Of a stretch of 64,000 bases of DNA, positions 36,953 through 45,583 are shown in pieces. The position numbers were made by a program, and so were the translations under genes. Position 1 is the stretch's first letter. Each line of letters begins with the position of its first letter. The notes under the pieces are model-generated. The model saw nothing but the letters and a program-made list of their open reading frames with translations. It was not told the origin of the DNA and searched no databases. Source of the DNA: Ochrobactrum sp. Marseille-Q0166 (lineage in GTDB: Bacteria > Pseudomonadota > Alphaproteobacteria > Rhizobiales > Rhizobiaceae); the NCBI RefSeq assembly GCF_014397025.1, contig NZ_JACJUO010000002.1, forward strand, positions 310,001-374,000, in the 5' to 3' direction.

Positions 36953-38107
36953 TCAAGCTTTCTGAAGTGCTGTGTCAAAGCGCTCCCACACGGGACGCAG
37001 ATCGATGACCGTACGCTTTTCGCGCGCTTCATCCATTGCCATGGCGAGAATGCCCGCTTCCATCGCATCAAGCGGCGAAACAGGAAGCGGTCCACCATGC
37101 ATGACATGCGCGATCACTTCTTCTGCCATTTTCTCGTCAGCACCATAATGCTGCGAAAGTTCAGTACGTGTCGCATATTCCTTGTGAATGGTGCGCTTTT
37201 CGTTCAGCACTTCATGCACATCGAAATAGCCGCGAATGAAATCGCCTTCGGCCTGACCGCGCGTTCCGAAAATCGCAAAGCGGCGGAACTGGTCGGGCGC
37301 ATTCAGATTTGTGTGGAAGTTCATGCCAACGCCATTGGCATATTCAATGATCGCGACCTGATAATCGATGATGTCACCATCGGAATCGAAAACTTTGTCA
37401 GAACCTTGCCAGCCGGTCGGCTTGCGATGAAACAGCGACATGTCGTTGATGCCTTCACGACGCGGATCATTTTCTGGAATAAAGGTCTTACGCCCACCAA
37501 AACTTGCAACCCGCTCAGGGCGCGATCCGATCACGCTGTTGTAGAGATCGAGATCGTGGCAGCATTTCTCTAGCAGGAAGCTGCCTGACCACTTCGAATA
37601 ACGGCGCCAGTCGCGCATGAAGAATGCGCCATGATACGGATAAATATGTTCAGCCGCTTCGACCGAAACGATATTGCCGAGCAGCCCATCGCTCTTGGCC
37701 TGCATCAGATCGCGATACATAGGGGCGTAACGCAGGACGAGGCCTACCAGCAAACGCTCCTGACCATGCTTGGCAAGAAGTTCAGCCAGCGCATAGGTCT
37801 GCTCGATAGATGACACAATCGGCTTTTCGGTGAAAACCGTAAGACCCGCTTCAAGCCCCACACGAATATGATCGAGATGCATATGGTTTGGCGAGCCGAT
37901 CATCAGAAGATCGAAGGTCTCATTGGCGATCAGCTCTTCCGGCGTTGCATATTGCTTACCAGCTGAAATGCCATGCTCATCGAGTTCCGCCATGCCTGCG
38001 GGAGCAGGGTCGACATAGCCGACAATCTGGAAATCGGGATCTAGCGCATTGAAGACAAAACCCAAATAACCCAGACGATATCCCAATCCTACAATGCCGA
38101 CTTTCAC
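36953..38107 (-). CDS. Gfo/Idh/MocA family NAD(P)-dependent oxidoreductase
   Basis: A 384-residue enzyme with an N-terminal Rossmann fold (KVGIVGLGYRLGYLGF) and the family EKPIV motif (VFTEKPIVSSIEQTY) with the catalytic Lys. The C-terminal domain contains EKCCHDLDLYN, where the His-Asp pair is expected near the substrate. The start is a GTG with GGGAG upstream. As the first gene of the CUT1 import operon it probably oxidises or epimerises a hydroxyl of an imported sugar or glycoside; an exact substrate cannot be given. Confidence 0.92.
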   Translation of the reverse strand: MKVGIVGLGYRLGYLGFVFNALDPDFQIVGYVDPAPAGMAELDEHGISAGKQYATPEELIANETFDLLMIGSPNHMHLDHIRVGLEAGLTVFTEKPIVSSIEQTYALAELLAKHGQERLLVGLVLRYAPMYRDLMQAKSDGLLGNIVSVEAAEHIYPYHGAFFMRDWRRYSKWSGSFLLEKCCHDLDLYNSVIGSRPERVASFGGRKTFIPENDPRREGINDMSLFHRKPTGWQGSDKVFDSDGDIIDYQVAIIEYANGVGMNFHTNLNAPDQFRRFAIFGTRGQAEGDFIRGYFDVHEVLNEKRTIHKEYATRTELSQHYGADEKMAEEVIAHVMHGGPLPVSPLDAMEAGILAMAMDEAREKRTVIDLRPVWERFDTALQKA

Positions 38108-38673
38108 GATGAACTCCCATGCGGTTTTTAGTAAGATGAAAATCTGAGCGGCAAAATGTCAAGAAAAAAACACGCATAATTTAGCAAAGCAAAAGCTTTC
38201 ACACAGAGTTGAAGCCTTTCAGAAAAGGCATTTCTGGACGACTGCCTGAAAAGAAATCATATTGCTCAAAATCGGATCAACATGTTCAAATAGCGATCTT
38301 AACGGATGCATTCTAAAATTTTACTAATTAAAACAATTATTTAAGTTGAAATCTATATCATAAGCCACCTGGAAGAACGCGCCAAAGCACAATATTACAC
38401 GACAAATTCTCCCTTCGTGAGACGCATAAAGTCATGTTAAATCCGCAACAAAGGAATTTAATAACTATTAAATCAAAAGCGCACAAATTTTAGGATGGAC
38501 AAAATCTTAAGAAGGCGATGTTATAGTTACTAACAGGCGCCATGCCTGAAAACCGCATGATTTGACGCATAAGCGACCGAGACTCAGCGGAATTGCACAT
38601 TTCTGGAACGCACATTTGATCAAACGTGATTTTTACTTTTGATCATGCGCTTGTATTGCTGGTGGAGAATTGC
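38108..38673. other. Divergent control region between the import operon and the GH20 operon
   Basis: About 566 AT-rich bases without a credible gene. It should contain promoters for the minus-strand importer operon and the plus-strand hexosaminidase operon. The segment ATTTAAGTTGAAAT (38339-38352) weakly resembles the direct repeat seen before the regulator gene at 42615-42664, suggesting shared control, but the match is partial. Confidence 0.45.
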
Positions 38674-40587
38674 ATGCCTAGCCTATTCCGACTTGAAAAC
38701 TCGTGGGTCGCAAACCCTGCACCAGCCGGAACCATGACAATTGAAGTGTTTAATCTGTCGGATGAAACCCTGACCGATTTCTCGCTTTGCTACACCAGCA
38801 TTACACGAATCGTTGGAGAACCGCAGATCACGAACGGACACTTTGTCCTGCATGATGGCAGCTTCAACGAAATAGCTGCGCCCGAAGGCTTCACATTGAA
38901 GCCAGGTGGAACATGGACGGTGAGCGTCGCACCACTTAATCGCTCACCGTTCCATGTTAATGACGGAGCGAAGACGGCTTATCTCAAATGTGCCGATGGC
39001 CGTTTGATCGACATTGAGACCGGTGAACTGGCACTATCAGGACAGATACCCCCGCTGCCCGGTGCCCGTCTGCCGGAAGGCCGTCTTACGCTTCCGTTTT
39101 CCCTGCTGCCATGGCCTGTAAAATTTGAGGCCGAAGCAGGCAGCACACCAATTGCACTGCATCCCGCAGAAGGTACTGATCTTGCAGGTCTGCGTGCACT
39201 TTCACTGGTCGAGGAGCTCCATGCGCGGCTGTTTCCGCAAGCACGTCAGGTCTTTTCGCTCAGGCCTGTCGAAGGCGGTCGCGCTGTTTCCATCAAGGCC
39301 GATGCGAGCATCAAAAAGAGCGGCTTCACAATCGATTTCACCGCTGATCTGATCACGGTTACTGGTTCAGATAATGATGGCACACGCCATGGTCTTATCG
39401 CGCTGGCACACATCCTTGATGGTGCGAAACAGGATGCAGACCGCTTCAAATTCCCGGTTTCAGGCCGCATCGAAGATGCCCCACGCCATGACTGGCGCGG
39501 CTGCCTTCTCGATGTTTCGCGCCATTTCTGGACGCATGATGAAGTTACCCGCTTCCTCGACATCATGGCATGGTATCGCCTGAACACCTTCCATTGGCAT
39601 CTGACCGACGACGAAGCGTGGCGCATTGAAATTCCGGAGCTGCCGGAACTGACTTCCATTGGAGCAACCCGCGCTCCGAACAGCCCAATGCTGCCTCAGC
39701 TCGGCGACACGACGGAAGCTTCACACGGGTTTTATACGCAGGCAGAGATCCGCTCAGTCGTTGCACATGCACTCTCGCTTGGCATCGAAGTGGTTCCGGA
39801 AGTCGATATGCCCGGTCATTGCAAGGCGGTACTGACCGCTCTGCCTTATCTACAGGATCGCAATGAAGCAAATGAGTCCTACACCACCGTTCAGGGCTTC
39901 ACGAACAACGCGCTTAACCCAGCGATTCCCGCGACCTGGGAGTTTGTGAAGACAATTCTCGACAATATCGTTTCGCTGTTTCCGGGCCGTTATATCCATA
40001 TTGGCGGCGACGAAGTTGCTGACGGATCATGGATCGGCTCGCCGCTTGCACGCGAACTGATGGAGCGCGAAGGTCTCGAAGGTACGTTTGAGCTTCAATC
40101 ATGGTTTATGCGCAAACTCAAGATCATGCTGGAACAGCGTGGCCGTGTTCTTGCTGGCTGGAACGAGGTAGCTCATGGTGGCGGCGTGCAGCCGGAAGGC
40201 ACTTTGCTGATGGCGTGGCAGGCACCGGAAATCGGCATTGAGCTTGCGAAGCAGGGTTATGACGTCGTCATGACACCGGGTCAGGCCTATTATCTTGATA
40301 TGGCGCAATCGCATAACTGGTGGGAACCGGGTGCGGGCTGGGCTGGCGCTTCCACGCCGGAGGAAAGCTACGCTTACGAAGCAGCAGGCGATTTCCCGCC
40401 GGAACTGGCGCCGCATCTCAAAGGCGTTCAGGCCTGTATCTGGTGTGAACATTTCACCAGCCACGCCTATTTCAACGACCTCACCTTCCCGCGCCTGTTG
40501 GCTGTGGCCGAAGCTGCGTGGACACCGGCATCCGAAAAAGACTGGCTGCGCTTTGCTGTACAGGCACGTCGCCATCCGCTGTTCTGA
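38674..40587 (+). CDS. Family GH20 beta-N-acetylhexosaminidase, no signal peptide
   Basis: A 637-residue enzyme. The N-terminal third is beta-rich, with a GH20b-type domain (about 150-270); the catalytic barrel begins at HDWRGCLLDVSRHFW. The catalytic pair is in HIGGDEVADGSW (Asp-Glu). Further substrate residues are in WHLTDDEAWRIEIP, EVDMPGHCKA and LMAWQAPEIG. These enzymes use substrate-assisted catalysis to release terminal GlcNAc or GalNAc. No signal peptide is present, so it likely works in the cytoplasm on imported oligosaccharides. GGAG precedes the ATG at 38674, which decides against the GTG at 38626. Confidence 0.94.
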   Translation: MPSLFRLENSWVANPAPAGTMTIEVFNLSDETLTDFSLCYTSITRIVGEPQITNGHFVLHDGSFNEIAAPEGFTLKPGGTWTVSVAPLNRSPFHVNDGAKTAYLKCADGRLIDIETGELALSGQIPPLPGARLPEGRLTLPFSLLPWPVKFEAEAGSTPIALHPAEGTDLAGLRALSLVEELHARLFPQARQVFSLRPVEGGRAVSIKADASIKKSGFTIDFTADLITVTGSDNDGTRHGLIALAHILDGAKQDADRFKFPVSGRIEDAPRHDWRGCLLDVSRHFWTHDEVTRFLDIMAWYRLNTFHWHLTDDEAWRIEIPELPELTSIGATRAPNSPMLPQLGDTTEASHGFYTQAEIRSVVAHALSLGIEVVPEVDMPGHCKAVLTALPYLQDRNEANESYTTVQGFTNNALNPAIPATWEFVKTILDNIVSLFPGRYIHIGGDEVADGSWIGSPLARELMEREGLEGTFELQSWFMRKLKIMLEQRGRVLAGWNEVAHGGGVQPEGTLLMAWQAPEIGIELAKQGYDVVMTPGQAYYLDMAQSHNWWEPGAGWAGASTPEESYAYEAAGDFPPELAPHLKGVQACIWCEHFTSHAYFNDLTFPRLLAVAEAAWTPASEKDWLRFAVQARRHPLF

Positions 40588-40628
40588 TATCGTTTTACAG
40601 CAGGAATCAGGAAAGCGTGACGCGGACA

Positions 40629-41831
40629 ATGGCGACTTCAAGCCTTGATCTTGTTCGAAAATATCCGATCGTGCGTGCCAGCACGATCGCGATCCTGTTC
40701 TTTGGTTTTGCGGGAGCGGCCACAACACCTTATCAGCCGATTGTCGGTATCCGGGTCATCGGCTTAAGCGACTTCTCTTACTCGGTCGTGGCTTTTTGTG
40801 CGGTTGTCGCTAATCTTGCAGCCAGCATTGCCATCGGACTTGTTTCTGATCGTATCGGGCGTTATCGCGCACCGATGGTGATTGTGACTGCCCTTGGCAT
40901 TGCAGGTTTCGGCCTGATCTGGCTGTTTCCCTCGCCATTTGTCTTTGCACTGGCAACCATTGGCCCGATTGCGCTTTTCAATGTTGTCAGCACGCTTTTA
41001 TTCGCGAATATCCGCAATCATTCCGCCGGGATGACACCGATTGAACTTAGCGATTCGATCACCATCGTTCGCATGGCGATCTCGATTGCATGGATTCTCG
41101 TTCCCGGACTTGTCGGTGCGGCCCTTGCCGGAACCGGCTCGCCCTTGACCGCTTATTCATTTGCCACACTGCTTTCGCTCGGTTGCTTGCTGTCGATCAT
41201 CACGCTCATGCCCAATGATCATAAGCCGGACAAAAACGCGCAAAGCACTAAGCCATCAAGTCTTGCCGATCTTCAGCGCCTGATTTCACCCAGCGTCTTC
41301 GTACGGTTGATCGGAACCGCACTGATCACCTCCGTTTTGCACGTCAATGCTATCGCGCTACCGCTGATCATAACAGGACGCGGCGGCGGCTCGGTTGAAG
41401 ATGTCGGCATGGTCATGGGCTTTGTCGCAGGGCTTGAAGCAATCCTGATGCTGGTCTGGGCGCGCATTGGCCGCAGCAAAAGCCAGATCAGTATCTTCTT
41501 TGTCGCGTCACTGCTTTATGCAATCTATCTGGTCTGGCTTGCATTCCTCACCACACGATGGGAGATTTACGCCGCATCAGCAATCGGGGGGATCGGCGCT
41601 GCTGCAATCGTGAGCCAGCCAATAAGCTATCTGCTTGGTATCATTCACGATCGGCCCGGCCTGTCGGCTTCCCTGATCGCAATCAACATGTTTGTCGGTG
41701 GCGGCATTGGCACGGGCCTGTTTGCGATTGGGACAAGCATTGCCGGCTATGGAACAGTCACGATTATCGGGGCGATAGCGGGATTGTCGGGTGTCGCAAT
41801 ACTGGCGAAGGTAGAGTACAAGAAGAACTGA
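40629..41831 (+). CDS. MFS transporter of the sugar-efflux-like type
   Basis: A 400-residue, twelve-helix carrier. Typical MFS loops are seen (IGLVSDRIGRYRAP after helix 2, WARIGRSKSQ after helix 8), and the first helix TIAILFFGFAGAATTPYQP recalls SET-type sugar efflux pumps. A GTG at 40617 with AGGAAA just upstream is an alternative start. It begins about 40 bases after the GH20 gene and precedes cutC, so it probably belongs to the amino-sugar operon. Its substrate and direction of transport are not known. Confidence 0.88.
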   Translation: MATSSLDLVRKYPIVRASTIAILFFGFAGAATTPYQPIVGIRVIGLSDFSYSVVAFCAVVANLAASIAIGLVSDRIGRYRAPMVIVTALGIAGFGLIWLFPSPFVFALATIGPIALFNVVSTLLFANIRNHSAGMTPIELSDSITIVRMAISIAWILVPGLVGAALAGTGSPLTAYSFATLLSLGCLLSIITLMPNDHKPDKNAQSTKPSSLADLQRLISPSVFVRLIGTALITSVLHVNAIALPLIITGRGGGSVEDVGMVMGFVAGLEAILMLVWARIGRSKSQISIFFVASLLYAIYLVWLAFLTTRWEIYAASAIGGIGAAAIVSQPISYLLGIIHDRPGLSASLIAINMFVGGGIGTGLFAIGTSIAGYGTVTIIGAIAGLSGVAILAKVEYKKN

Positions 41832-41841
41832 GGGGGATGCC

Positions 41842-42591
41842 TTGAAGCGGATACTGCTGGAAGTCTGCGTTGATGACGCCCAAGGTCTTGATGCCGCAAT
41901 CAAAGGCGGCGCAGACCGGATCGAGCTTTGCTCGGCACTGGCAATCGGCGGACTGACGCCCTCTATTGGTCTCATGCAACTTGCAGCCAAAGCACCAATT
42001 CCGATCATGGTGATGATAAGGCCACGCGCTGGCAGCTTCGTCTGGACCGAAGGCGAATTGCAGATCATGGAAGCCGAAATTGCAACAACAAGAGCCCTCG
42101 GCCTCGCAGGTGTTGTGATTGGTGCCAATCTGCCTGATGGCAGACTGGATAAGGCCGCGCTGCAAAGACTGGTGAAAACAGCGCAAGGCCTTGAAATTGT
42201 GCTGCATCGCTCAATCGACCTGACGCCTGACGCAGCAGAAGCCGTGCAAATAGCGGTCGCACTTGGCATCAACCGAATCCTGAGTTCGGGTGGGGCATTA
42301 AAAGCCGTATCCGGCCTTGAGCGCCTTGCGGAAATGCAGAGTGCTGCCAAAGACGAAATCACCATCATGCCGGGTTCGGGTGTAAATGTGGGTACACTTC
42401 CGGCAATCGCTGCGGCATTACCTGATCTCACTGAAATTCACGCATCCTGCAGTGCGCCAATCAATGCGGATGAAGTTTTGCTGAATTTCGGCTTCGCTGT
42501 ACCGGGTGCAACGAGAACCACAGCTGCGAAAGTTGCCGAGCTGCGCGCGGCGCTTGATGCCGTTGCCGACGGAAGACAGCCGCCTTCCTGA
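41842..42591 (+). CDS. cutC: CutC family protein
   Basis: A 249-residue TIM-barrel protein with ILLEVCVDDAQGLDAAIKGGADRIELCSAL at the start (two short conserved blocks), VMIRPRAGSFVWTEGE, LHRSIDLTPD and ILSSGGALKAVSGLERL. It was once linked to copper homeostasis; its biochemical role is still unsettled. Its presence in a sugar operon fits a metabolic role. The start is a TTG with AGGGGG six bases upstream. Confidence 0.93.
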   Translation: MKRILLEVCVDDAQGLDAAIKGGADRIELCSALAIGGLTPSIGLMQLAAKAPIPIMVMIRPRAGSFVWTEGELQIMEAEIATTRALGLAGVVIGANLPDGRLDKAALQRLVKTAQGLEIVLHRSIDLTPDAAEAVQIAVALGINRILSSGGALKAVSGLERLAEMQSAAKDEITIMPGSGVNVGTLPAIAAALPDLTEIHASCSAPINADEVLLNFGFAVPGATRTTAAKVAELRAALDAVADGRQPPS

Positions 42592-42614
42592 TGTGCAGGC
42601 GGATGAAGCAAAGG

Positions 42615-42695
42615 AATTTGTGTTGAAATAAACAAAAGACATTAGAAATTTGTGTTGAAGTAAATTTTTCTTTTCAATAGAAAATCCCAACACAA
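42615..42695. promoter_or_regulatory. Repeated TTGTGTTG elements upstream of the hybrid regulator
   Basis: AATTTGTGTTGAAATAAA (42615-42632) and AATTTGTGTTGAAGTAAA (42647-42664) are near-identical direct repeats exactly 32 bases apart, about three helical turns. An inverted copy of the core, CAACACAA, lies at 42688-42695, just before the gene. This is a strong candidate for the autoregulatory binding site of the RpiR-DeoR hybrid. Confidence 0.65.
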
Positions 42696-42709
42696 GGAAA
42701 GGGCCGGAG

Positions 42710-43567
42710 TTGCAACCGACAGAAGACCTCTATCAGACTGTGCAGGCAGCAGTGCCGGAGCTTACTCCAAAGCTGCGAGGCATATGCCTGTTGATCGAAA
42801 ACGATCCAGTAGGCTTCATTCGCTCCACGGCACGCGAATTGTGCAATCAGCTTGGCACATCTGAGCCAACGCTCATCCGTTTCTGCCAACGCTTTGGTTA
42901 TGCTGGCCTAGCAGATTTCCGCATCGACCTTGCTTTATCGCTTGCCCAGCGCCCCGGACTCGTGCCCGCTGGTGTGGAAGCAAATCCGGTTGATCGTCGT
43001 GCTGTCAATTTCGCCGCCAAGGATGCAATTGGACGCAAGGCAGTTCATTTGCTCGAAGGCGATACTTCAGTGCTGTTTGACAACGGTTCAAGCGCCGAGC
43101 GTCTGGCCGCTCATCTTGGCAATCTCGCACCGCTCATCGTCATGACCCGCAGTCTCGACGTCGCACAGAGTGTGCTGCGCCACAAACAGCATCAGGTGAT
43201 GCTGACCGGTGGCAGCATTCGTCGCGAAACCATGTCTGTCACAGGACGGCTAGTTGAAACTGCCCTTTCTGAAATGCGCTTCGACACTTTTGTGATGGGT
43301 GCGGACAGTATTGACCCGGAAACCGGTGTGAGCACTTTCCTGGAAGACGAAGCCCACGAAAACCGGGCAATGATTGAAGCTTCCGGCCGCATCATTGTTT
43401 TGGCCGACAAGACCAAATTCAGCAAACCACGGCTGCATCGTATCTGCGCAATAGACCGGATTACGGCGATCGTAACCGATCTTGAACCAAATCACGAAAT
43501 AGCCAACCGCATCCGCGAGCGCGGTGTGCGTGTTATCAGTACTCAAGAGGACGGCGTTAATGACTAA
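42710..43567 (+). CDS. Hybrid transcriptional regulator: RpiR-type HTH fused to DeoR-type sensor
   Basis: A 285-residue regulator with an unusual combination. Residues about 10-75 form an RpiR-type HTH (ENDPVGFIRSTARELCNQLG, SEPTLIRFCQRFGYAGLADF). The rest is not the SIS domain of RpiR proteins but a DeoR C-terminal sensor: VLFDNGSSAERLA, VMLTGGSIRRETMSVTG, DTFVMGADSID and IIVLADKTKFSK are DeoR_C hallmarks, for binding phosphosugars. The TTG start has GGAAAGG seven bases upstream. It overlaps agaS by eight bases and probably controls the amino-sugar genes in response to a phosphorylated intermediate. Confidence 0.88.
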   Translation: MQPTEDLYQTVQAAVPELTPKLRGICLLIENDPVGFIRSTARELCNQLGTSEPTLIRFCQRFGYAGLADFRIDLALSLAQRPGLVPAGVEANPVDRRAVNFAAKDAIGRKAVHLLEGDTSVLFDNGSSAERLAAHLGNLAPLIVMTRSLDVAQSVLRHKQHQVMLTGGSIRRETMSVTGRLVETALSEMRFDTFVMGADSIDPETGVSTFLEDEAHENRAMIEASGRIIVLADKTKFSKPRLHRICAIDRITAIVTDLEPNHEIANRIRERGVRVISTQEDGVND

Positions 43568-44645
43568 ACTGGAAGACAGCCATACCTGGCAGGAAATTCA
43601 TGCACAGCCGGGCATCTGGCAGGCATGGGCTGCTCCACTTGCCAAACAGTCGGCTGAAATCCGTGAATGGATCGCCGCCAAAGGCATCAAGCGTATTGTT
43701 TTCAGCGGCGCGGGCACCTCGGCCTTTATCGGGCAGGCTCTTGCATCGGTGAAGGCTGGCACGATTTCGCTGACCGCTATTCCGACCACCGACATTGTTT
43801 CCAATCCTTCTGAAACGCTGTCTGATGATGCGGAACTGCTCGTCGTGCAGTTTGGCCGTAGTGGCAACAGCTCGGAAACCATCGCAACCCTCGACTTGCT
43901 GGACGAGCACTTCCCGAAGGCACACCGTCTGAACATTACCTGCAATGGCGAGAGCGCACTGGCCGTTCGTGCTGCAAAAGGTCCGGGCGAACAACGCGTG
44001 ATCGTTTTGCCGGAAGCGACCCACGACCGCGCCTTTGCCATGACGTCGAGCTATACGACGATGCTCCTGTCGGCGCTCGCCTGCATTGATGACACGGTAG
44101 ATGTCGCGGACAAGCTTAACAAGCTCTCGGCTGCAGGTGCAAAAGCGATTGCAAAGCTCGACGCAATGTCTGCCCCGCATCCAGAGCGCGCAATCTTCCT
44201 GGGCTCAGGCGCATTGACCGGCGTCTCCCGCGAAAGCGCACTCAAGGTTCTTGAGCTGACCGCAGGTCAGGTCATGACCAACTGGGACAGCACACTTGGC
44301 TTCCGCCATGGCCCGAAGGCCAGCGTTGTCGGCAACACCCGCGTTGTGGTTTTCATTCATCCGGATCAGTATACCGCGCGCTATGATCGCGACATTGCAG
44401 TTGAGATTGCTCAACAGTTCGCGACAGCGACGGTTACGACAGTTGGTGGCGACGAAGGTTGTGATCTTGTGCTTGATCTTACTGGTGACAGCCGCTGGGA
44501 TTCCGTGCTTTACGTGCTTCTCGCGCAAATCTGGTCAGCACGTTGGTCGGCAGAACTCGAAATCAACATCGACAACCCGTTTATTGATCAGGGCAACCTG
44601 ACACGCGTTGTTTCGGGCGTTAAGATTTACCCGTTTGCGGCATGA
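43560..44645 (+). CDS. agaS: AgaS-type SIS-domain galactosamine-6-phosphate deaminase/isomerase
   Basis: A 361-residue double-SIS enzyme. It shows close similarity to E. coli AgaS, including FSGAGTSAFIGQALAS, PTTDIVSNPSETL, QFGRSGNSSET, LPEATHDRAFAMTSSYTTM and ESALKVLELTAGQVMT followed by GFRHGPKA. AgaS deaminates and isomerises galactosamine-6-phosphate to tagatose-6-phosphate plus ammonia. The ATG at 43560 has GAGGA upstream and overlaps the regulator stop. The stop overlaps the ROK gene (ATGA). Family assignment is strong; galactosamine over glucosamine specificity is inferred from the AgaS-like motifs. Confidence 0.9.
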   Translation: MTKLEDSHTWQEIHAQPGIWQAWAAPLAKQSAEIREWIAAKGIKRIVFSGAGTSAFIGQALASVKAGTISLTAIPTTDIVSNPSETLSDDAELLVVQFGRSGNSSETIATLDLLDEHFPKAHRLNITCNGESALAVRAAKGPGEQRVIVLPEATHDRAFAMTSSYTTMLLSALACIDDTVDVADKLNKLSAAGAKAIAKLDAMSAPHPERAIFLGSGALTGVSRESALKVLELTAGQVMTNWDSTLGFRHGPKASVVGNTRVVVFIHPDQYTARYDRDIAVEIAQQFATATVTTVGGDEGCDLVLDLTGDSRWDSVLYVLLAQIWSARWSAELEINIDNPFIDQGNLTRVVSGVKIYPFAA

Positions 44646-45583
44646 AACACGAGGTCAGCATGATCTGCGGCGCCATTGATCTGGGCGGCACCAAAATTGA
44701 GGGCCGCCTGTTCGACGCAAATATGGAAACAGTTCTGACACGGCGTATTCCAACGCCTGTCAGCGACTTTAGAGCCTTTATCGACGGGCTTTCCGCGCAG
44801 ATTGAATGGCTGACCGAGACGGCGGGCAATCCAAATCTGCCCGTCGGCATCAGCCTGCCCGGCTGGATTGATCCGGCCACCGGCCATGGCTTTGCATCCA
44901 ATATTCCGATCACCGGTCGCGATGTGGGGGAAGCGTTGGTCAAACGGTTCGGACGCAGCTTTCCGTTGATGAACGACTGCATGGCTTTCGCCTATTCGGA
45001 AGCGCATGGCGGGGCGGCTGAAGGAAGCCTTGCGATGATTGGCCTGATTGTCGGCACCGGCATGGGCGCCGGCGTGGTGATCAACGGTGAAATTCCCCCA
45101 CGCTATAATGGTCTTGCACTGGAAATCGGCCATACGGGCATGCCTGCACGCATCCTGAGTGAGCAGAACCTTCCATTGATCCCTTGCGGCTGCGGCAAAA
45201 CAGGCTGCATGGAACGCTATGTTTCTGGAACAGGCCTTGCCGATATTTCCAAAATCAAGCTTGGTGAGACCATCACTAATCAGGAACTGACGTTGCGTGC
45301 TTCCAATGGCGACACAAGCGCGGAGCAGGTCCTCGATGACTGGGCTGATCTGATGGCGGAATCGCTTCTGACCATGCAGCTCGTTGTCGATCCCGATTGC
45401 TTTGTGCTGGGCGGTGGCCTGTCTAATATGGATGGTGTTTCCGAACGCGTTTCAAAAGCATTTGAAAAGCGCAAACTTGGTCCCACACGCATTCCCGCCA
45501 TCAGAACTGCACGTTTCGGTGATAGTTCGGGCGCACGCGGCGTTGCGCTGTATGCATTAAATAAATCAGGAGAAAGCCAATGA
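44642..45583 (+). CDS. ROK-family N-acetylhexosamine kinase
   Basis: A 313-residue sugar kinase. It has the ATP/phosphate motif AIDLGGTKIEGRLFD, the substrate-binding loop GLIVGTGMGAGVVI, and the ROK zinc motif HTGMP...CGCGKTGCMERY. In this operon it probably phosphorylates N-acetylgalactosamine to its 6-phosphate (AgaK role). It is coupled by four-base overlaps to agaS before and nagA after it, so the enzymes are probably made together. Confidence 0.9.
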   Translation: MKHEVSMICGAIDLGGTKIEGRLFDANMETVLTRRIPTPVSDFRAFIDGLSAQIEWLTETAGNPNLPVGISLPGWIDPATGHGFASNIPITGRDVGEALVKRFGRSFPLMNDCMAFAYSEAHGGAAEGSLAMIGLIVGTGMGAGVVINGEIPPRYNGLALEIGHTGMPARILSEQNLPLIPCGCGKTGCMERYVSGTGLADISKIKLGETITNQELTLRASNGDTSAEQVLDDWADLMAESLLTMQLVVDPDCFVLGGGLSNMDGVSERVSKAFEKRKLGPTRIPAIRTARFGDSSGARGVALYALNKSGESQ

